A DNA stretch of 64,000 nt from NCBI GenBank assembly GCA_028583685.1, contig JAMXIF010000065.1:32784763-32848762 (forward strand), read 5' to 3'. The DNA comes from Petaurus breviceps papuanus (Eukaryota; Chordata; Mammalia; Diprotodontia; Petauridae). The notes below the pieces were generated by a model. That model was not told the origin of the DNA and searched no databases. It saw only the letters and a list, made by a program, of their open reading frames with translations. A program made the translations under genes and the position numbers. Below, piece after piece: positions 31,835-42,745 of the stretch; the stretch's first letter is position 1, and every line of letters begins with the position of its first letter.

Positions 31835-32360
31835 ATGTTCATCAAAATACATGTATTTATAGAAGCACTTTTTGTAATAGCAAAAAAGCTGGAAATAAAA
31901 TAGATGTCCAGATTGGACTGACTAACCAAATTGTCGTATAAGAATGTAATGAAATATTACTGTGTTGTAAGAAACAATAAATATGATGACTACTTGGTGA
32001 TAATGGGCGATTTATACAAACAGATACACTGCAGTAAGCAGAGCCAGTAAAACAATAGATACAATGACTACAACACTGTAAATGGACAGAACCACAAAAT
32101 GATAGAAGCTAAATTCTGGGAAATCAACATGACTAAGCTAGGTGGCAAAGAGGAGAAATGAGGCCTACACCTCCTTACAGAGGTAGGGAACTATGTGAAA
32201 TTTTGCCTACGCTGTCAGATTTTTTTCCACATACTGCTTAGTTTTCATGAACTTTTTTTCTGTTCTATTCTTTGTTATAAGGAATAGTCTTCTAGAGAGG
32301 GATAAGGGGATAGATACATTGGAAAGTGTCATGTAAAAATAAACTATATAAATAAAAAAA
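31835..32360 (+). mobile_element. L1-type LINE 3' fragment
   Basis: ATAGAAGCACTTTTTGTAAT, AGATGTCCAGATTGGACTGA, GTAATGAAATATTACTGTGT (end of ORF2 region), then TTTTTTTCTGTTCTATTC and an A-rich end. Same region as 9885 and 17625. Confidence 0.75.
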
Positions 32361-32369
32361 ATATTTTTA

Positions 32370-32465
32370 AAAATGAGAGGCATCACAGCTAGCGAGTGTC
32401 AGAGCTAAGGTTTGAACCCTGATATTCAGACTCCTGTTGCAGGGCTCTTTCTAATATAGCATGGG
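32370..32465 (-). mobile_element. MIR-type SINE fragment, minus
   Basis: CATCACAGCTAGCGAGTGTC then GGTTTGAACCCTGATATTCA. Confidence 0.65.
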
Positions 32466-32914
32466 TGATAAGTCATGAGTACCTCCAATGAATTCATAAT
32501 GTGTGTCAAGAGACAGTACAAAATATAAGAAACTAGAAAAGGCAAAGAAAAATAGATTGTGGTTAGGAATTGACCTCTACCCTGTCTCCCACATGAAATC
32601 TCATTCATGTCTCCAGTCCTAAGCACCACTAAGCTACTAAATCACTCACAGGGCCCTGGAATGTACAATGCACTTCATGAAACTGGAGACTTGGGTTAGG
32701 AAGGGAGAGAAAAAGGATTAGGCAAGAAAGAAGGGAAGAGAGAGAGTGAATTGAAAGACATTATGGTGAAAGATAGAAAGAGGGCTAACCAAGCATTCTA
32801 GGAACTGCAGAGTAGACTCCCATGTCATAGACTATCAATGTCAATGCTTGCTTTGCCAGATTAATGACCTCTCATATGATTATTGGTTTAGAGGTAGAAG
32901 AGACCCCCACAGTC
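32466..32914. other. Unassigned, purine-rich in part
   Basis: GGGAGAGAAAAAGG-type sequence at 32700-32785. No gene or family recognised. Confidence 0.35.
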
Positions 32915-33185
32915 ATCAACTCTGCACTTACTGTGTTACGTGTGTGATCTTGGTCTAATCATTTCACCAGTCCAGACCTCATCTTACAAAAGAGAAGGAT
33001 TGGACAAGATGATTTCACATGTCCCTTCCTGCTCTAAATATAAAATTATTCATCATTTTAGAGATAAGGAAACTAAGGCTCATAGAGTTCAAGGGATTTG
33101 TTCAAGGTTGCAAAGTTAGCGAAGGCAGATTTGAATCCAGGTCCTCTGAGTCCAGAGATTTTAACCATCTCAGCAGTGTATGTCT
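32915..33185. mobile_element. Head-to-head MIR fragments
   Basis: A plus copy (32915-33040: GTGTGATCTTGGTCTAATCA) meets a minus copy (33045-33185: AGATAAGGAAACTAAGGCTC, TTGAATCCAGGTCCTCTGAG). Confidence 0.65.
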
Positions 33186-33579
33186 CCCCTTCAACAATAC
33201 AATTTGAAACCTTGTCATGATCATCATCCAAGGTCATTCTTGTTCACAGCTGTGTAAACATCCTTCAAAGAGGATTCACCCAACCACAGTTGACTTTTAC
33301 TGGGTTTTTAATCCCATGGGGTTACTATTACAATAGATTCGGTTGAATGCTCTACTCTCATACCTTGAAAAAAATTGACAGTTTGGAGGAATATAAAGGA
33401 ATATGGAAATAAACCAAGTCGATGAAAGAGGTAGAACTGAATTAAAGGTATACACAAAGCCTACAGCAAGAGACTGAATGATCGGCAGGGCACGGAGGGT
33501 AGAGCTCGGGCTTAGGGGTCTATCTGTTGTTTGAATTTTACTACACAACTGGCCCACCTCCTTTTCTGGTCAAATATAT
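33186..33579. other. Unassigned, no gene seen
   Basis: The 86-codon minus frame 33297-33557 has no domain and no splice context. Confidence 0.3.
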
Positions 33580-33970
33580 CCTTAATTTCTTTCAAGACTC
33601 AGTTCAGTCTCTACTCTTATATGAGACTTTCCTTTTTCCCCACTGTACCTCCTAATACCTCCCATTATCTCACATCTCTTTTGTATTTTATATGTACTTC
33701 TACAGATACGTGCATGTCTCCTCCAATAAAATGGAAACTCCTTGAAGACAGGAAATGTTTTCCAACATCAGGTTCTTCCTGGCAAATCAGTTCACTGCTA
33801 TATCTATATGAAAGATAGTCATCTATAATGAAAGATAGTCAGACTCAATGGCCTCCAAGATCTACATATATGAACCTATGATCCCCAGCACCAAGCATGG
33901 TTCCTTGTACATACTAAGTGCTTAATTAGTGCTTGTGGGTTGATTATTGACTACTGAAATGGAAATTATC
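33580..33970 (+). mobile_element. L2-type LINE 3' end
   Basis: TTTCAAGACTCAGTTCAGTC, ATGGAAACTCCTTGAAGACA, CCAGCACCAAGCATGGTTCC, TACTAAGTGCTTAATTAGTG. A short insertion with two copies of ATGAAAGATAGTC lies at 33808-33840. Confidence 0.75.
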
Positions 33971-34339
33971 CTTCAAAATATTCAACAGTCTGTTCATGCC
34001 CTAAGCCCTTAACCTGGTTTAAAAATAATTTCTTCCCACTGTCATTTGCACAAGGAAAGGAAGCAAATCCATTCTTTTGGCTATAATGCTCACCAGTCCA
34101 CTCTCCAGGTTCCTCCTGCCAAAAGGATCACATCTGGAATAGTAGCTAACACCTATCATGCTTCCCCTTATGCCAGCTTTACAACCCCCTAAGGAAGAGA
34201 TGGCATTGGCAGGCAGTTTCTATCCCTCTTGTAATGACACAAAGGAGGAACAAGCTAGAGTCATATGTAGAGACCCCAAGTAAATGCTAGCTTAGTCCCA
34301 GCAGCAAGAGCAGAGCTCCCTTTAGTGCAGATGTGGGCA
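33971..34339. other. Unassigned
   Basis: No clear repeat family and no coding signal. Confidence 0.3.
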
Positions 34340-34530
34340 GCTAAGCACCAGGTGGGCGACAGAGCCCCAGAGAATATAATGAACAGCTGCAGACTGATTA
34401 CAGATTTCAGCTTTCCCTGCCTGTGTACAATGAGTGTGCCCTTTCTCTCCTAATGCATTTGCTGTATTTTCTGAAGAGATCGAAATTCTGGAGGCGTTTG
34501 CTGAAAAGTTTTGTACTCAATACCAAGAAT
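34340..34530. other. Low-repeat block left of the GGAA array, possible conserved element
   Basis: Includes an E-box-rich start (GGCAGCTAAGCACCAGGTGG, GAACAGCTGCAG) and CTCCTAATGCATTTGCTG. No repeat pattern is seen. Confidence 0.32.
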
Positions 34531-34689
34531 AAAGAATGGCATGGAGCGGGGTGGGAACCACCTCATTGTATAAAGAGAATACCAGAGTGAAAAAGATGGA
34601 CAAAGGGAGAGCAGAGAGGACTCAGAGGAGAGGAGGGGGCAAGGAGTTTAAATAAAGAAGATCAAAGGCTGGGAGAGAGAGATAAAAAG

Positions 34690-34883
34690 AAGGGGAAAGA
34701 AGGGGAACAGGAAGAAGGGAGAGAATAAAGGAAGGAAGAGGAAGGAAGGAAGGGAGAGGAAGGAAGGAAGGAAGGAAGGAAGGAAGGAAGGAAGGAAGGA
34801 AGGAAGGAAGGAAGGAAGGAAGGAAGGAGGGAAGGAAGGAAGGAAGGAAGGAAGGAAGGAAGGAAGGAAGGGAGGGAGGGAGG
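34690..34883. repeat. (GGAA)n microsatellite reaching an assembly gap
   Basis: An impure purine run becomes a GGAA array from about 34740 and GGGA units just before the Ns. It causes the Ser-Leu-Pro frames on the minus strand. Confidence 0.97.
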
Positions 34884-34983
34884 NNNNNNNNNNNNNNNNN
34901 NNNNNNNNNNNNNNNNNNNNNNNNNNNNNNNNNNNNNNNNNNNNNNNNNNNNNNNNNNNNNNNNNNNNNNNNNNNNNNNNNNN
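34884..34983. other. Assembly gap of exactly 100 Ns
   Basis: The round length suggests a gap of unknown true size. The left edge is a GGAA array and the right edge is CA-rich (ACACAAACACAAACACATAC), so a composite microsatellite was probably not resolved. Confidence 0.95.
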
Positions 34984-35019
34984 ACACAAACACAAACACA
35001 TACACACACAGAGCAGCCA

Positions 35020-35265
35020 TCTGCACTCTGAAGCACAGCTGTTTTCAGAGAGAAGAAAATATTTCTCTGTGGTAGATTTAAATTTCTGTCCTATTAATAA
35101 ATGACCAAATGAAACAGCTAGTTGGCTGGTCCCCCACTGCAGGCATGGAAGTTATTTACTGTCTAATCCTTTTCCTTTAAGCCCCAGCTGGACAAAAAAC
35201 AAAAATCTCAAATATTAGGCATTAAAGAGAGATGGTGGCAATCCAGGAACCAATTTACAGGGTTT
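35020..35265. other. Low-repeat block right of the gap, possible conserved element
   Basis: CAGCCATCTGCACTC, AAATTTCTGTCCTATTAATA and AGCCCCAGCTGGACAAAA sit in sequence without any repeat pattern. Confidence 0.32.
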
Positions 35266-35689
35266 CACTTCACTAGTTTTCTTTATTTGGGTCCTATTAG
35301 GCCTAATAATATATACTAGCTATTAATCAGTCAGGAAAAGAAAAGGTAGAATCCATATGTTTGTGCCTAGTTGGGCCTGCCCTTCAGCAAGTCTAGGGAT
35401 GAGAGAAGGTGAGCTTCTCCAAGCTTTCTTCAGAACTTTTAAGTGCTAGGCTTAAGTTTGAATTCCTGGCTTTCATTTGGCACCAAAAACCCCAAAACTC
35501 TTTGAAGCCCATAAAGCTTCAAAGGAATGATCATTAAGCATCATCTGGGATATTTCTTGTCATTACAGAGCCAGGGCTAAAATTGCCAAGCTATGGAGGC
35601 TAGGAGAGTCTCGCTTATATTATGTCCAGTGGCAAACTCATTGGGGCCAGGTATGGAAACCTGAACCTTTTCTCATTCAGGATAGAACA
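35266..35689. other. Unassigned
   Basis: No repeat family named and no coding signal. Confidence 0.3.
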
Positions 35690-35875
35690 TGTCATAGGAG
35701 CACAGATTTAGAGCTAGAAAGGACATTAAAGTAATCTAGACCAATCCTCTCATTTTCAGAAGAGCATGAGGTTAAGAATGAGCCAGTGAGTTTTTCCAGG
35801 TCTTACAGGAAAGATTGTTATTTGAATACATGACCTCTGACCTCAAACCAATAGCCCTTCCATTTCTACCCACTG
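35690..35875 (-). mobile_element. MIR-type SINE, minus
   Basis: GATTTAGAGCTAGAAAGGAC, ATCTAGACCAATCCTCTCAT, then a decayed head. Complementary frames at 35772-35993 and 35815-36018 cover it. Confidence 0.65.
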
Positions 35876-36300
35876 CCTTCTCCTCATGCAATAGTGACGG
35901 CTTGCTTTTCAAATGTGATGCTTTCCAAATGAAAAATGCTTTCACATATAATATCTCATCTGATTTTCTACCCCTCATGCACAACCTTCCCATTTCCTAT
36001 CTGTGTGCCTTTGCATAGGCTGTTTCTCCCCCGACTCCTGGAATGTGTTCCTCTCCACTTCTGCCCTTAGAATCACTGACTTCCTTCAAACTTCCTTCTT
36101 TCCTTCAGTTCAAGGGCTACAAGAGGTATTCCCTGATCTTCCTAAATGCTAATACCTTCCTCTCCCATTACCTCATACTAAATCTGAATATATTTTACAT
36201 ATAGTTACCTCTATACATGGTGCCCTCAGTCCTGTAGAATGTAAGCTTTTGAGGGCAGAGATTATTTTCTTTGCTATCTTTATAACCAAAAAAAATGTCC
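35876..36300 (+). mobile_element. L2-type LINE 3' end, long
   Basis: TTTGCATAGGCTGTTTCTCC, CTGGAATGTGTTCCTCTCCA, AGAGGTATTCCCTGATCTTC and GAATGTAAGCTTTTGAGGGC in L2 order. Confidence 0.8.
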
Positions 36301-37259
36301 TTTCAAAATTAAGAAGCCCTCCTGAATCTTAATTGCATCAAAGCAAAGCAGCATGCTATAATGGAAGTCACTAGAACTAAGTTTGAAGCACACCTTGAAC
36401 TTGAACAAGTTACTTCATGTCTCAAAACATCAGTAACCTCATCTGTCAAATGAGGTGGATGACATAAGCAAGATACGAATGCTGGAGCCAGAGTGATCCT
36501 CCATGATGAAGAGATTTCTGAGGACATAGTCCAGAAGTTTGGAGTGCAACTTGATGAGAAATGGAGCCAACATTCCAGTGATGGGCAGGAGAGAAGAGGT
36601 CCACCCAAAACCAGGAAATGGACTACTTGGGGAGAAAAGAGAGGATAAAAGCCCCCAATTCTTCATACTTTGGCCAGACTAGGGTCTTGTGAATGTGAGA
36701 GGCTCAGAGGATTTTGACTTCTCCTTAGCACACTAGTAGTATCTTCAGAATCGCAATGACTGGCAGTAGTGTCAGCATTGGGAACTAAGGACAAACCAGA
36801 GATACTGAGGAAATACAGTTTCAGACATTATAAAGAGCTACAAAAGTCAAGTATTATATCTCTAAGGAGAACTTCATGAGGGCCCCACAAATAAGAGAAA
36901 AGAACTACCAGCACCTATGTTACCTTTCCTGCATCACATGATCTAAGTTTGAGCCCACTTTCCCTAGAATCTATAAGTACTTGTGGGAGAGTGTACTGTG
37001 GTATGGGTGTGGGGGAGAGATCTTTGTACCAACCATCCTCAGTAAATACTCATTTCTAAAGGCTAATTAAATCGGTCTGATATCAACTGAGAATCAAAAA
37101 GGGAAACACGCCGGTGGGGACTCATGAGCTATACTATTGAAACCATCTGCCAATACCTCAGGGCCACCCCTAGAATCCTAAGAGAACAAAAATGTTCTAG
37201 AAACCTAACCCACCAATATAAAAGAGGATTTGGAACAGTAACCAAGATCCTGGGCCATG
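36301..37259. other. Mostly unassigned
   Basis: A plus MIR fragment lies at 36335-36460 (GAACTTGAACAAGTTACTTC). The rest shows no family. Overlapping minus frames 36309-36608 and 36439-36666 have no domain. Confidence 0.35.
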
Positions 37260-37580
37260 TGCCCTATTCCTTCCTGGCTCATCTTACGTCCCAACTGCCT
37301 CTAGGAAATCTTCTCTTAGCCCCTTCCCCCAGCAGAAAGAATATGCTCACTTCTCAAATTTTCCTAGAACCCTTCATCTAGATCTCTCTTGTTGTCTCCA
37401 TCACATGCTTGCTTGAATTCTATTTATCTTTATCTGGGTCAATTTCCCTCTGATAAATTTGTAAACTCCTTAAGGACAGAAATTGTGTCATTTTTCAGCC
37501 TTGTATCACCAGATTGTAGCACAGTGTACTGTACCTCATAGGAATTTATCAATATTTGTTGTATTAATTACTCTCTCGGG
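37260..37580 (+). mobile_element. L2-type LINE 3' end
   Basis: AAACTCCTTAAGGACAGAAA, GTATCACCAGATTGTAGCAC, CTCATAGGAATTTATCAATA close the copy. Confidence 0.7.
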
Positions 37581-37629
37581 TACCTATTAATAAATATAAT
37601 ACAAAATGGAATTTGGGGGTCTTCTACTT

Positions 37630-37775
37630 ATAGATCTGACCTCCTGCTCTACACTGCCAGCTCCTTGAGTATTAGGACTGTGTGTATTTCCTTCTAACAC
37701 AGGTTTTGTTTTGTTTTTTTCCACACTGTAGTTATTTAATGTTTGAATGAATGAATGAATGAATGAATGAAAGCA
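37630..37775 (+). mobile_element. L2-type tail with (GAAT)n end
   Basis: CAGCTCCTTGAGTATTAGGA, then a GAATGAATGAATGAATGAAT tract at 37745-37770. Confidence 0.68.
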
Positions 37776-38364
37776 TCTGGTTCAGAACTTTCAAAGGACA
37801 TATGGGACTTATCTTGTCAGTTCCTGAACTTTTGGGGGAGGGAAGAAACAAACATTTATTAAGCACCTACTATTTGCCGTGCATTGTGGTAAGCATTTCT
37901 AACCCAAATAGCAGGAGTCATTCAACCAGCTTCAACTATGGCTAAAACAGCTGCCCAAGCAGATTGAATATCCATTTGGATCTTCTGAGACTCTCTGCCC
38001 AGGCTCTCTCTCTACGGTCACTGAACAGCATATGTTACTTTACTATGCAAGGATATCAGTGTTCACATAAGTACACGCAGCATCTTCTTTAATTAAAGCC
38101 CAATACGGTTCACGCATTAGGCAAATATCATTGTTTCCCCTATGGAGCACCCAGGCATCTGGTAGTCTTCTGGCTCCTACAAGATCCTCTTTCTTTATTC
38201 AACATTAAAAAGGCAAAAGGCGTGCTTTCTACAAGGGTCTCCAAGTCAATACATTTTCTCTGTCCTAGAACACCACCTTCTATTTACATGTTCAATATCT
38301 GAGGAAAAGGCCTTCTAAAATCTTCTCCAATATAAGGCGTAGGCAAGAAAATGAAGTAGAAAGA
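37776..38364. other. Unassigned, with an E opening
   Basis: CAAACATTTATTAAGCACCT and ACTATTTGCCGTGCATTG (37848-37890) are an E opening. The remainder is not recognised. Confidence 0.4.
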
Positions 38365-38645
38365 AAACCATTAATTAAGCTCCTACTATGTGGCAAGCGC
38401 ATCATTGGGGATACAAATGGAAAACTGAGAAAGTGCCTGCTTTCAAGGAGCTCCCTCTCTAATTGGAGAACATAGAGAAGGTCCAGCTGCGGAGCAGATG
38501 GAAAAACCAGGTGGTGACTAGGACCCAGTAGGCAAAGCAGCGGGACATGTCATAAGGACATGTTGACCTTAAGGAGGAATGACAGTAATCCAAAAATGAT
38601 GTGATTGGCATTTTGTAAAGGACTTGGAACGAGGGACAGTACACC
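38365..38645 (+). mobile_element. E repeat fragment
   Basis: AATTAAGCTCCTACTATGTG, TTGGGGATACAAATGGAAA, CTTTCAAGGAGCTCCCTCTC. The minus frame 38459-38662 lies within it. Confidence 0.65.
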
Positions 38646-38950
38646 TGGAAAATCGAAGACAAATGGGAACATGAGAGCTGCCTTCAAGTATCTGAAGGAC
38701 TGTCACATAGAAGGACTGTCACATTTTGTTGGGTCAAGTCCAACAAAATGAGGAGCAATAGATGGACAGCAGGGCTGAAAGGAGAGTTGTAGATGGGCAG
38801 ATCTTGGTCCAATATAAGGGAAAATTTCCTTATAATTAGAATTTTGAAGAAGTGGAATGAATGAACAGCCTGACCCCCATAATAGCTTTCCCTCTCTCTA
38901 GAAGACTTTAATCAAGGGTAATATGACCACTGAGGAGGAGATGAGTAGGA
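38646..38950 (+). mobile_element. CR1/L3-type LINE 3' end
   Basis: GAGAGCTGCCTTCAAGTATC, AGTCCAACAAAATGAGGAGC, CCTTATAATTAGAATTTTGA, TCTCTAGAAGACTTTAATC. A short tandem copy of AGAAGGACTGTCACAT is seen near 38700. Confidence 0.68.
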
Positions 38951-39129
38951 AATAGGGCAGAGATAAGTCTGTTTAGGCACAGATTCGTTTAAGAAGACTC
39001 CCAGGTTTCATTTCTTTGAATTCTATAAATTCTCTTTTCTCAAACAAAAGCCAAAAACCCACACCTTAATATTACTGCCTTTCTTCTGCTTATCACCAAT
39101 TAATCCCGCATATAGCTTGTTTATATATG

Positions 39130-39300
39130 ATCAGTATTTACATGTTGTAGCCCCATTAGATGAGCTCCTAGAGAGCAGAAATTGGGTTTTTTTTTGCTTT
39201 TTAAAGTATTTTTTCCTTGATTTTCTTTGTATTTCTAATGCTTAGCATAGCATCTAGCAAATAGAAGGCACTTATAATTATATTTTGGCTGAATGACCTC
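39130..39300 (+). mobile_element. L2-type LINE 3' tail
   Basis: GATGAGCTCCTAGAGAGCAG, TTTCTAATGCTTAGCATAGC, AATAGAAGGCACTTATAATT. Confidence 0.7.
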
Positions 39301-39654
39301 AATGAACCACCAACTCCTATACAATGAAGGGACCTAGAACTTATTCAACACACCACTAGAATTACCTCTCAATCCTAGATAATAATTAAGCACATCAATT
39401 GCATGACATCTTAATGATAATATTTACATATTATACCTATATATGCCTATATAGTATACCTATCTATGTATCATATGTCTACATACTATCCCTATAGGGA
39501 TCTAATATCAACATAGGTATTTAGGGTTTGATCCTAACATCGACCTGGTGTGGTAATTATTATTGTTTCTGTTTTACAGATGAGGACGTGTCTGAGGCAG
39601 GATTCTAAGTCAGCTCTTCCTAACCAACATCAAGTCCAAGGTTCTATGAAGGCA
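39301..39654. other. AT-rich sequence with a minus MIR scrap
   Basis: TATACC/TATATG-rich stretch at 39420-39510, then a minus MIR fragment at 39545-39650 (TTTTACAGATGAGGACGTGT). Confidence 0.5.
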
Positions 39655-39920
39655 GCTAGTTAGCAAAATGGACAGAGCATTAAGCCTATAGTCAGGAAAA
39701 TATAAGCCCAAATCTGACCTCAGAGACTTACTAGCTGTGTGATCCTGGGCAAGTCATCTAACCACTGTTTGCCTCAGTTTCCCCAATTATAAAATGGAGT
39801 AATTACAGAATTTATTCTCCCCCCACCCCAAAGCTATTGCAAAAATCAAATGAAATAATATTTGTAAAGTGTTTCACATAGTGCCTGGTGCATAGTAGGT
39901 GCTTAATAAATGCCTGGGGT
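39655..39920 (+). mobile_element. MIR-type CORE-SINE, full length
   Basis: Head GCAGCTAGTTAGCAAAATGG, CORE GACTTACTAGCTGTGTGATC, GCCTCAGTTTCCCCAATTAT, end CATAGTAGGTGCTTAATAAA. Confidence 0.85.
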
Positions 39921-40154
39921 TTTTTTCCCCTTCAACTATGCAAAACTAGTACATTAACTGGCTTTTTCATTTCCTAACCTGCATGCATTATGTAGACACA
40001 TCTGCAAAGAAATACTGCCATAACCTGATTGTTAAGAGAGTCAGTCAGGCACCTATAAGGAAAGTGAAAGCTTCAGGGTCTAAGGCAGCCATACAAGAAC
40101 AGATGAACAAAAAAAAAAAAAAGTGCCTCTTGAAGCTGGCACTGGACTGTGCTG

Positions 40155-40420
40155 GAAATAAGGGATGAAAGAGTTCATGGATTCAGATCAAAACTTCATA
40201 AAAAGTTTGAGTTTTGTAGTAGAATAACAACAGCCCCTCCCCCCATGGGAATCCGTCCCATCCCGGCTGCACATCCCCAGTGTGAATTTGGCAAGTTATT
40301 TTTTTTCTCTGGGCCTCAGTTTCTTCATTTGCAAAATAAAGACTCTAGACTAGATGGCCCTTGAAATCTCATCCCCTTCCAGCTCCAGTAGTCTCTGTCT
40401 GAAGATCTCTTCCAGTGATG
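40155..40420 (+). mobile_element. MIR-type SINE
   Basis: GAGTTTTGTAGTAGAATAAC, GAATTTGGCAAGTTATTTTT, TGGGCCTCAGTTTCTTCATT, GATGGCCCTTGAAATCTC. Confidence 0.65.
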
Positions 40421-40499
40421 GCAATCTTTGCTGTTAATGCAAAGAGCTCTCCCCCACGAGCTCTGACATTGTTTTCTATATTCTTAAAAAATCCTCCAG

Positions 40500-40654
40500 G
40501 GGCCACTAGCTGGCACAGTGAATAGAGCCCTGTCCCTGGAGTCAGGAGGACCTGAGTTCAAATTTGGCCTCAGACATTTAACACAAAAAGAACTAGCTAC
40601 ATGACCTTGGGCAAGTCACTTAACCCCAACTGCCCCTCCAAAAAGCAACAACAA
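40500..40654 (+). mobile_element. SINE B with 14-bp duplication
   Basis: GGCCACTAGCTGGCACAGTG head, GACCTGAGTTCAAATTTGGC, AACTAGCTACATGACCTTGG, A-rich tail. AAAAAATCCTCCAG at 40486-40499 and 40655-40668. Confidence 0.92.
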
Positions 40655-40668
40655 AAAAAATCCTCCAG

Positions 40669-41200
40669 CTCTGATATTCTATGACTCTCTTCTTAGCCCC
40701 ATTGCTATGGGACCCTCCATCATTCCACATATTTTTACTCCTCTAACTATTTTATATGAGACGCCCATTTAAGTATTCTTAAAATCTCTTTCAGATTGAA
40801 ACTGAAACTGTTAAGTAGAACTATTCTTACCTCTGTTCCTACAGAAACCCTTTGGCCACCTCCCCAAAACAAAAGGCATGGCCACTGTCCATTACCCTTT
40901 ATTAATAGCTTGCTTTCTAGCCAATTTTTCAAGACAATCTAATTCCTTTCCTTGCCAAGCTAATTTCAGCCAAATTTGCAAGTAAAATTTCATGAGTGAC
41001 TCTATCCATTCTTTTAGTAACATCCAAAAATATAACCCCTACATTTTAGAACTGCCATTAATTTCATGCCTTTCTTCATTTACTAGTGAATCTATTTTTC
41101 AACTCTTTTGTGGCCATACATATGTAAAAATAAATTTTCTCTCTTTTAACCCTTCATCTATAACTTCTGTTTATGTCTAGATCATGCTACTTACTATATG
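40669..41200. other. Unassigned
   Basis: No repeat family named. Short frames on both strands have no recognisable domain. Confidence 0.3.
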
Positions 41201-41201
41201 C

Positions 41202-41328
41202 ACATAGGTGTACTTTTTCATTTTGTTCTGATTCTGGAAGAAGACAAACTAGCAGATAAGAACACCGAAAATCACCTAATAATTGGAACAAGAAGAAAAG
41301 AGATGGGTTGTGTTTTTCACCATTAGTC
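41202..41328. repeat. Diverged direct repeat, copy 1
   Basis: ACATAGGTGTACTTTTTCAT, TTGTTCTGATTCTGGAAGAA, AAATCACCTAATAATTGGAA and GAGATGGGTTGTGTTTTTC recur in the same order at 42625-42745. It joins directly to the minus L1 fragment, so it may be an unrecognised part of that L1. Confidence 0.7.
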
Positions 41329-41329
41329 C

Positions 41330-41645
41330 TCTGAAATCATGGTTGGCCATTACACTGGTCAGAATTCTGAAATCTTTTAATTTCAAATCTTGCTTGTTTT
41401 TACAACATTCCTGTTCTTGTATACATTTTTCTCCTAGTTCTGCTCACTTCATTTTATATACAAGTACATAAAAGTCTTCTCAGGTTTCTCTGAATCTGTT
41501 CCTGTCATTTCTTATGCTATGAAATAATTCTATTTTACATTCATATATCCTGATTTGTTCAACCTTTGCACTATTGATGGGCACCTCCTTAGTTTCAAGC
41601 TCTTATCACCACAGAAAGAGCAGCTTTATTTTTTTTCACTCTTTC
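41330..41645 (-). mobile_element. L1-type LINE 3' fragment, minus
   Basis: Reverse-complement order of the other L1 ends: GTTCTGCTCACTTCATTTTA, TCTTATGCTATGAAATAATT, GCACTATTGATGGGCACCTC, CACCACAGAAAGAGCAGC. Confidence 0.7.
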
Positions 41646-41719
41646 TTTGATTGCTTTAGAAAACCTCAATTAATTAAACCAAATAGAGAGGTTGATGAGG
41701 GAAAGGGCATGAACAATTT

Positions 41720-41895
41720 AGTGACTCCCCAAAATGTCTATAAGACTATAAACTTTAGAGCAAGCCACTACAGTGTGCAATTACTAATAAAGACTCAGGG
41801 CGTCACCTGGGGCACTAAGGGATTAAATATCTTGCCCAGAGACATATATCCAGCAGGTCATGACAGGACTTGAACCCAGATCTAACTCTAAGGTG
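41720..41895 (-). mobile_element. Old SINE, minus
   Basis: GGGATTAAATATCTTGCCCA, GACAGGACTTGAACCCAGAT. It belongs to the MIR/Ther type with a different 3' part (ACTACAGTGTGCAATTAC). Confidence 0.55.
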
Positions 41896-41928
41896 TGCTC
41901 TCTCTGTCTCTCTGTCTCTCTCTCTCTG

Positions 41929-41982
<54 letters not shown>

Positions 41983-42038
41983 TGTCTCTCTCTCTGTCTC
42001 TCTCTGTCTCTCTGTCTCTCTCTCTCTCTCCCTCCCTC
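41896..42038. repeat. (TCTCTG)n / (CT)n array
   Basis: About 143 bp of CT with regularly spaced G, giving Leu-Ser and Arg-Glu frames in several readings (four nominal open frames of 61-85 codons). Confidence 0.97.
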
Positions 42039-42039
42039 A

Positions 42040-42160
42040 TATTATTAAAAGGAGGGGTAGAGGTGGCAATCAATGCTTTGCAATTAATCCCAGAAGACTT
42101 CCTAAAGAAGAGACATTTTAAGTTATATCCTAAAAGATCCGGAAAGCCTTAGTATGGGCA
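42040..42160 (+). mobile_element. E repeat inner fragment
   Basis: GAAGACTTCCTAAAGAAGAG, TTTTAAGTTATATCCTAAAA resemble the inner E block seen after the opening in other copies. Confidence 0.5.
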
Positions 42161-42600
42161 AAAATCTTGGCAAGTGTTCTCATAAAGCCACCATTGTATA
42201 TTTTTTGCCCTCTGTAAAGATTGCTTTTTCCAAAGGATTATTAGCATGTTTTAAAGCTGTGTTTTAATCTCCTTCCATGTTCTTAGGTTTTAATAGGTTT
42301 TCTGCATACTCCACATTGTTATAAATTTGCATTCCTCAAGTCAATTACCCTTACACTGCTGTACTCATTCAACCCAAGAACCTATTTTCTCCTAAGTGGA
42401 AATTGAGGGAACAGAGCTACAGCCTCTTTTTTTTTTTTACACAGTGCATTCTTTTTTGCGTAGATACACTGGTGGATACTCTGCTTCCTGATTAGAGAGT
42501 GGCTTTTTTTAATATTAGGAGGTACACTTTGAACATAAGCAGAGTCTGGCTTTTGAGGCAGTGATGGGAATGGGGTGAGGGGAGCTTGGTATCAAATTTA
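42161..42600. other. Unassigned
   Basis: T-rich runs at 42428-42440 and 42505-42512. No family or coding signal. Confidence 0.3.
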
Positions 42601-42624
42601 AACAGGTTGTCTTGGACATCAAGA

Positions 42625-42745
42625 CACATAGTTGTACTTTTTTACTTTGTTCTGATTCTAGAAGAAGACAAACCAGTAGGGATATCACCTAATACTTGGA
42701 ACAACAAGAAGAAAGGAGATGGGTTGTACTTTTCCCCATTGATCA
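42625..42745. repeat. Diverged direct repeat, copy 2
   Basis: ACATAGTTGTACTTTTTTAC, TTGTTCTGATTCTAGAAGAA, ATATCACCTAATACTTGGAA, GAGATGGGTTGTACTTTTC. It matches copy 1 about 1.4 kb upstream, but the L1 sequence that follows copy 1 is absent here. Confidence 0.7.

Noticed and set aside
34622-35036. Three minus frames of 119-134 codons
   Set aside because: They cross 100 Ns and a GGAA microsatellite, and three frames are open at once because of the 4-bp repeat unit.
41860-42152. Overlapping frames rich in Ser/Leu and Arg/Glu
   Set aside because: All derive from the TCTCTG/CT array and change identity with frame.
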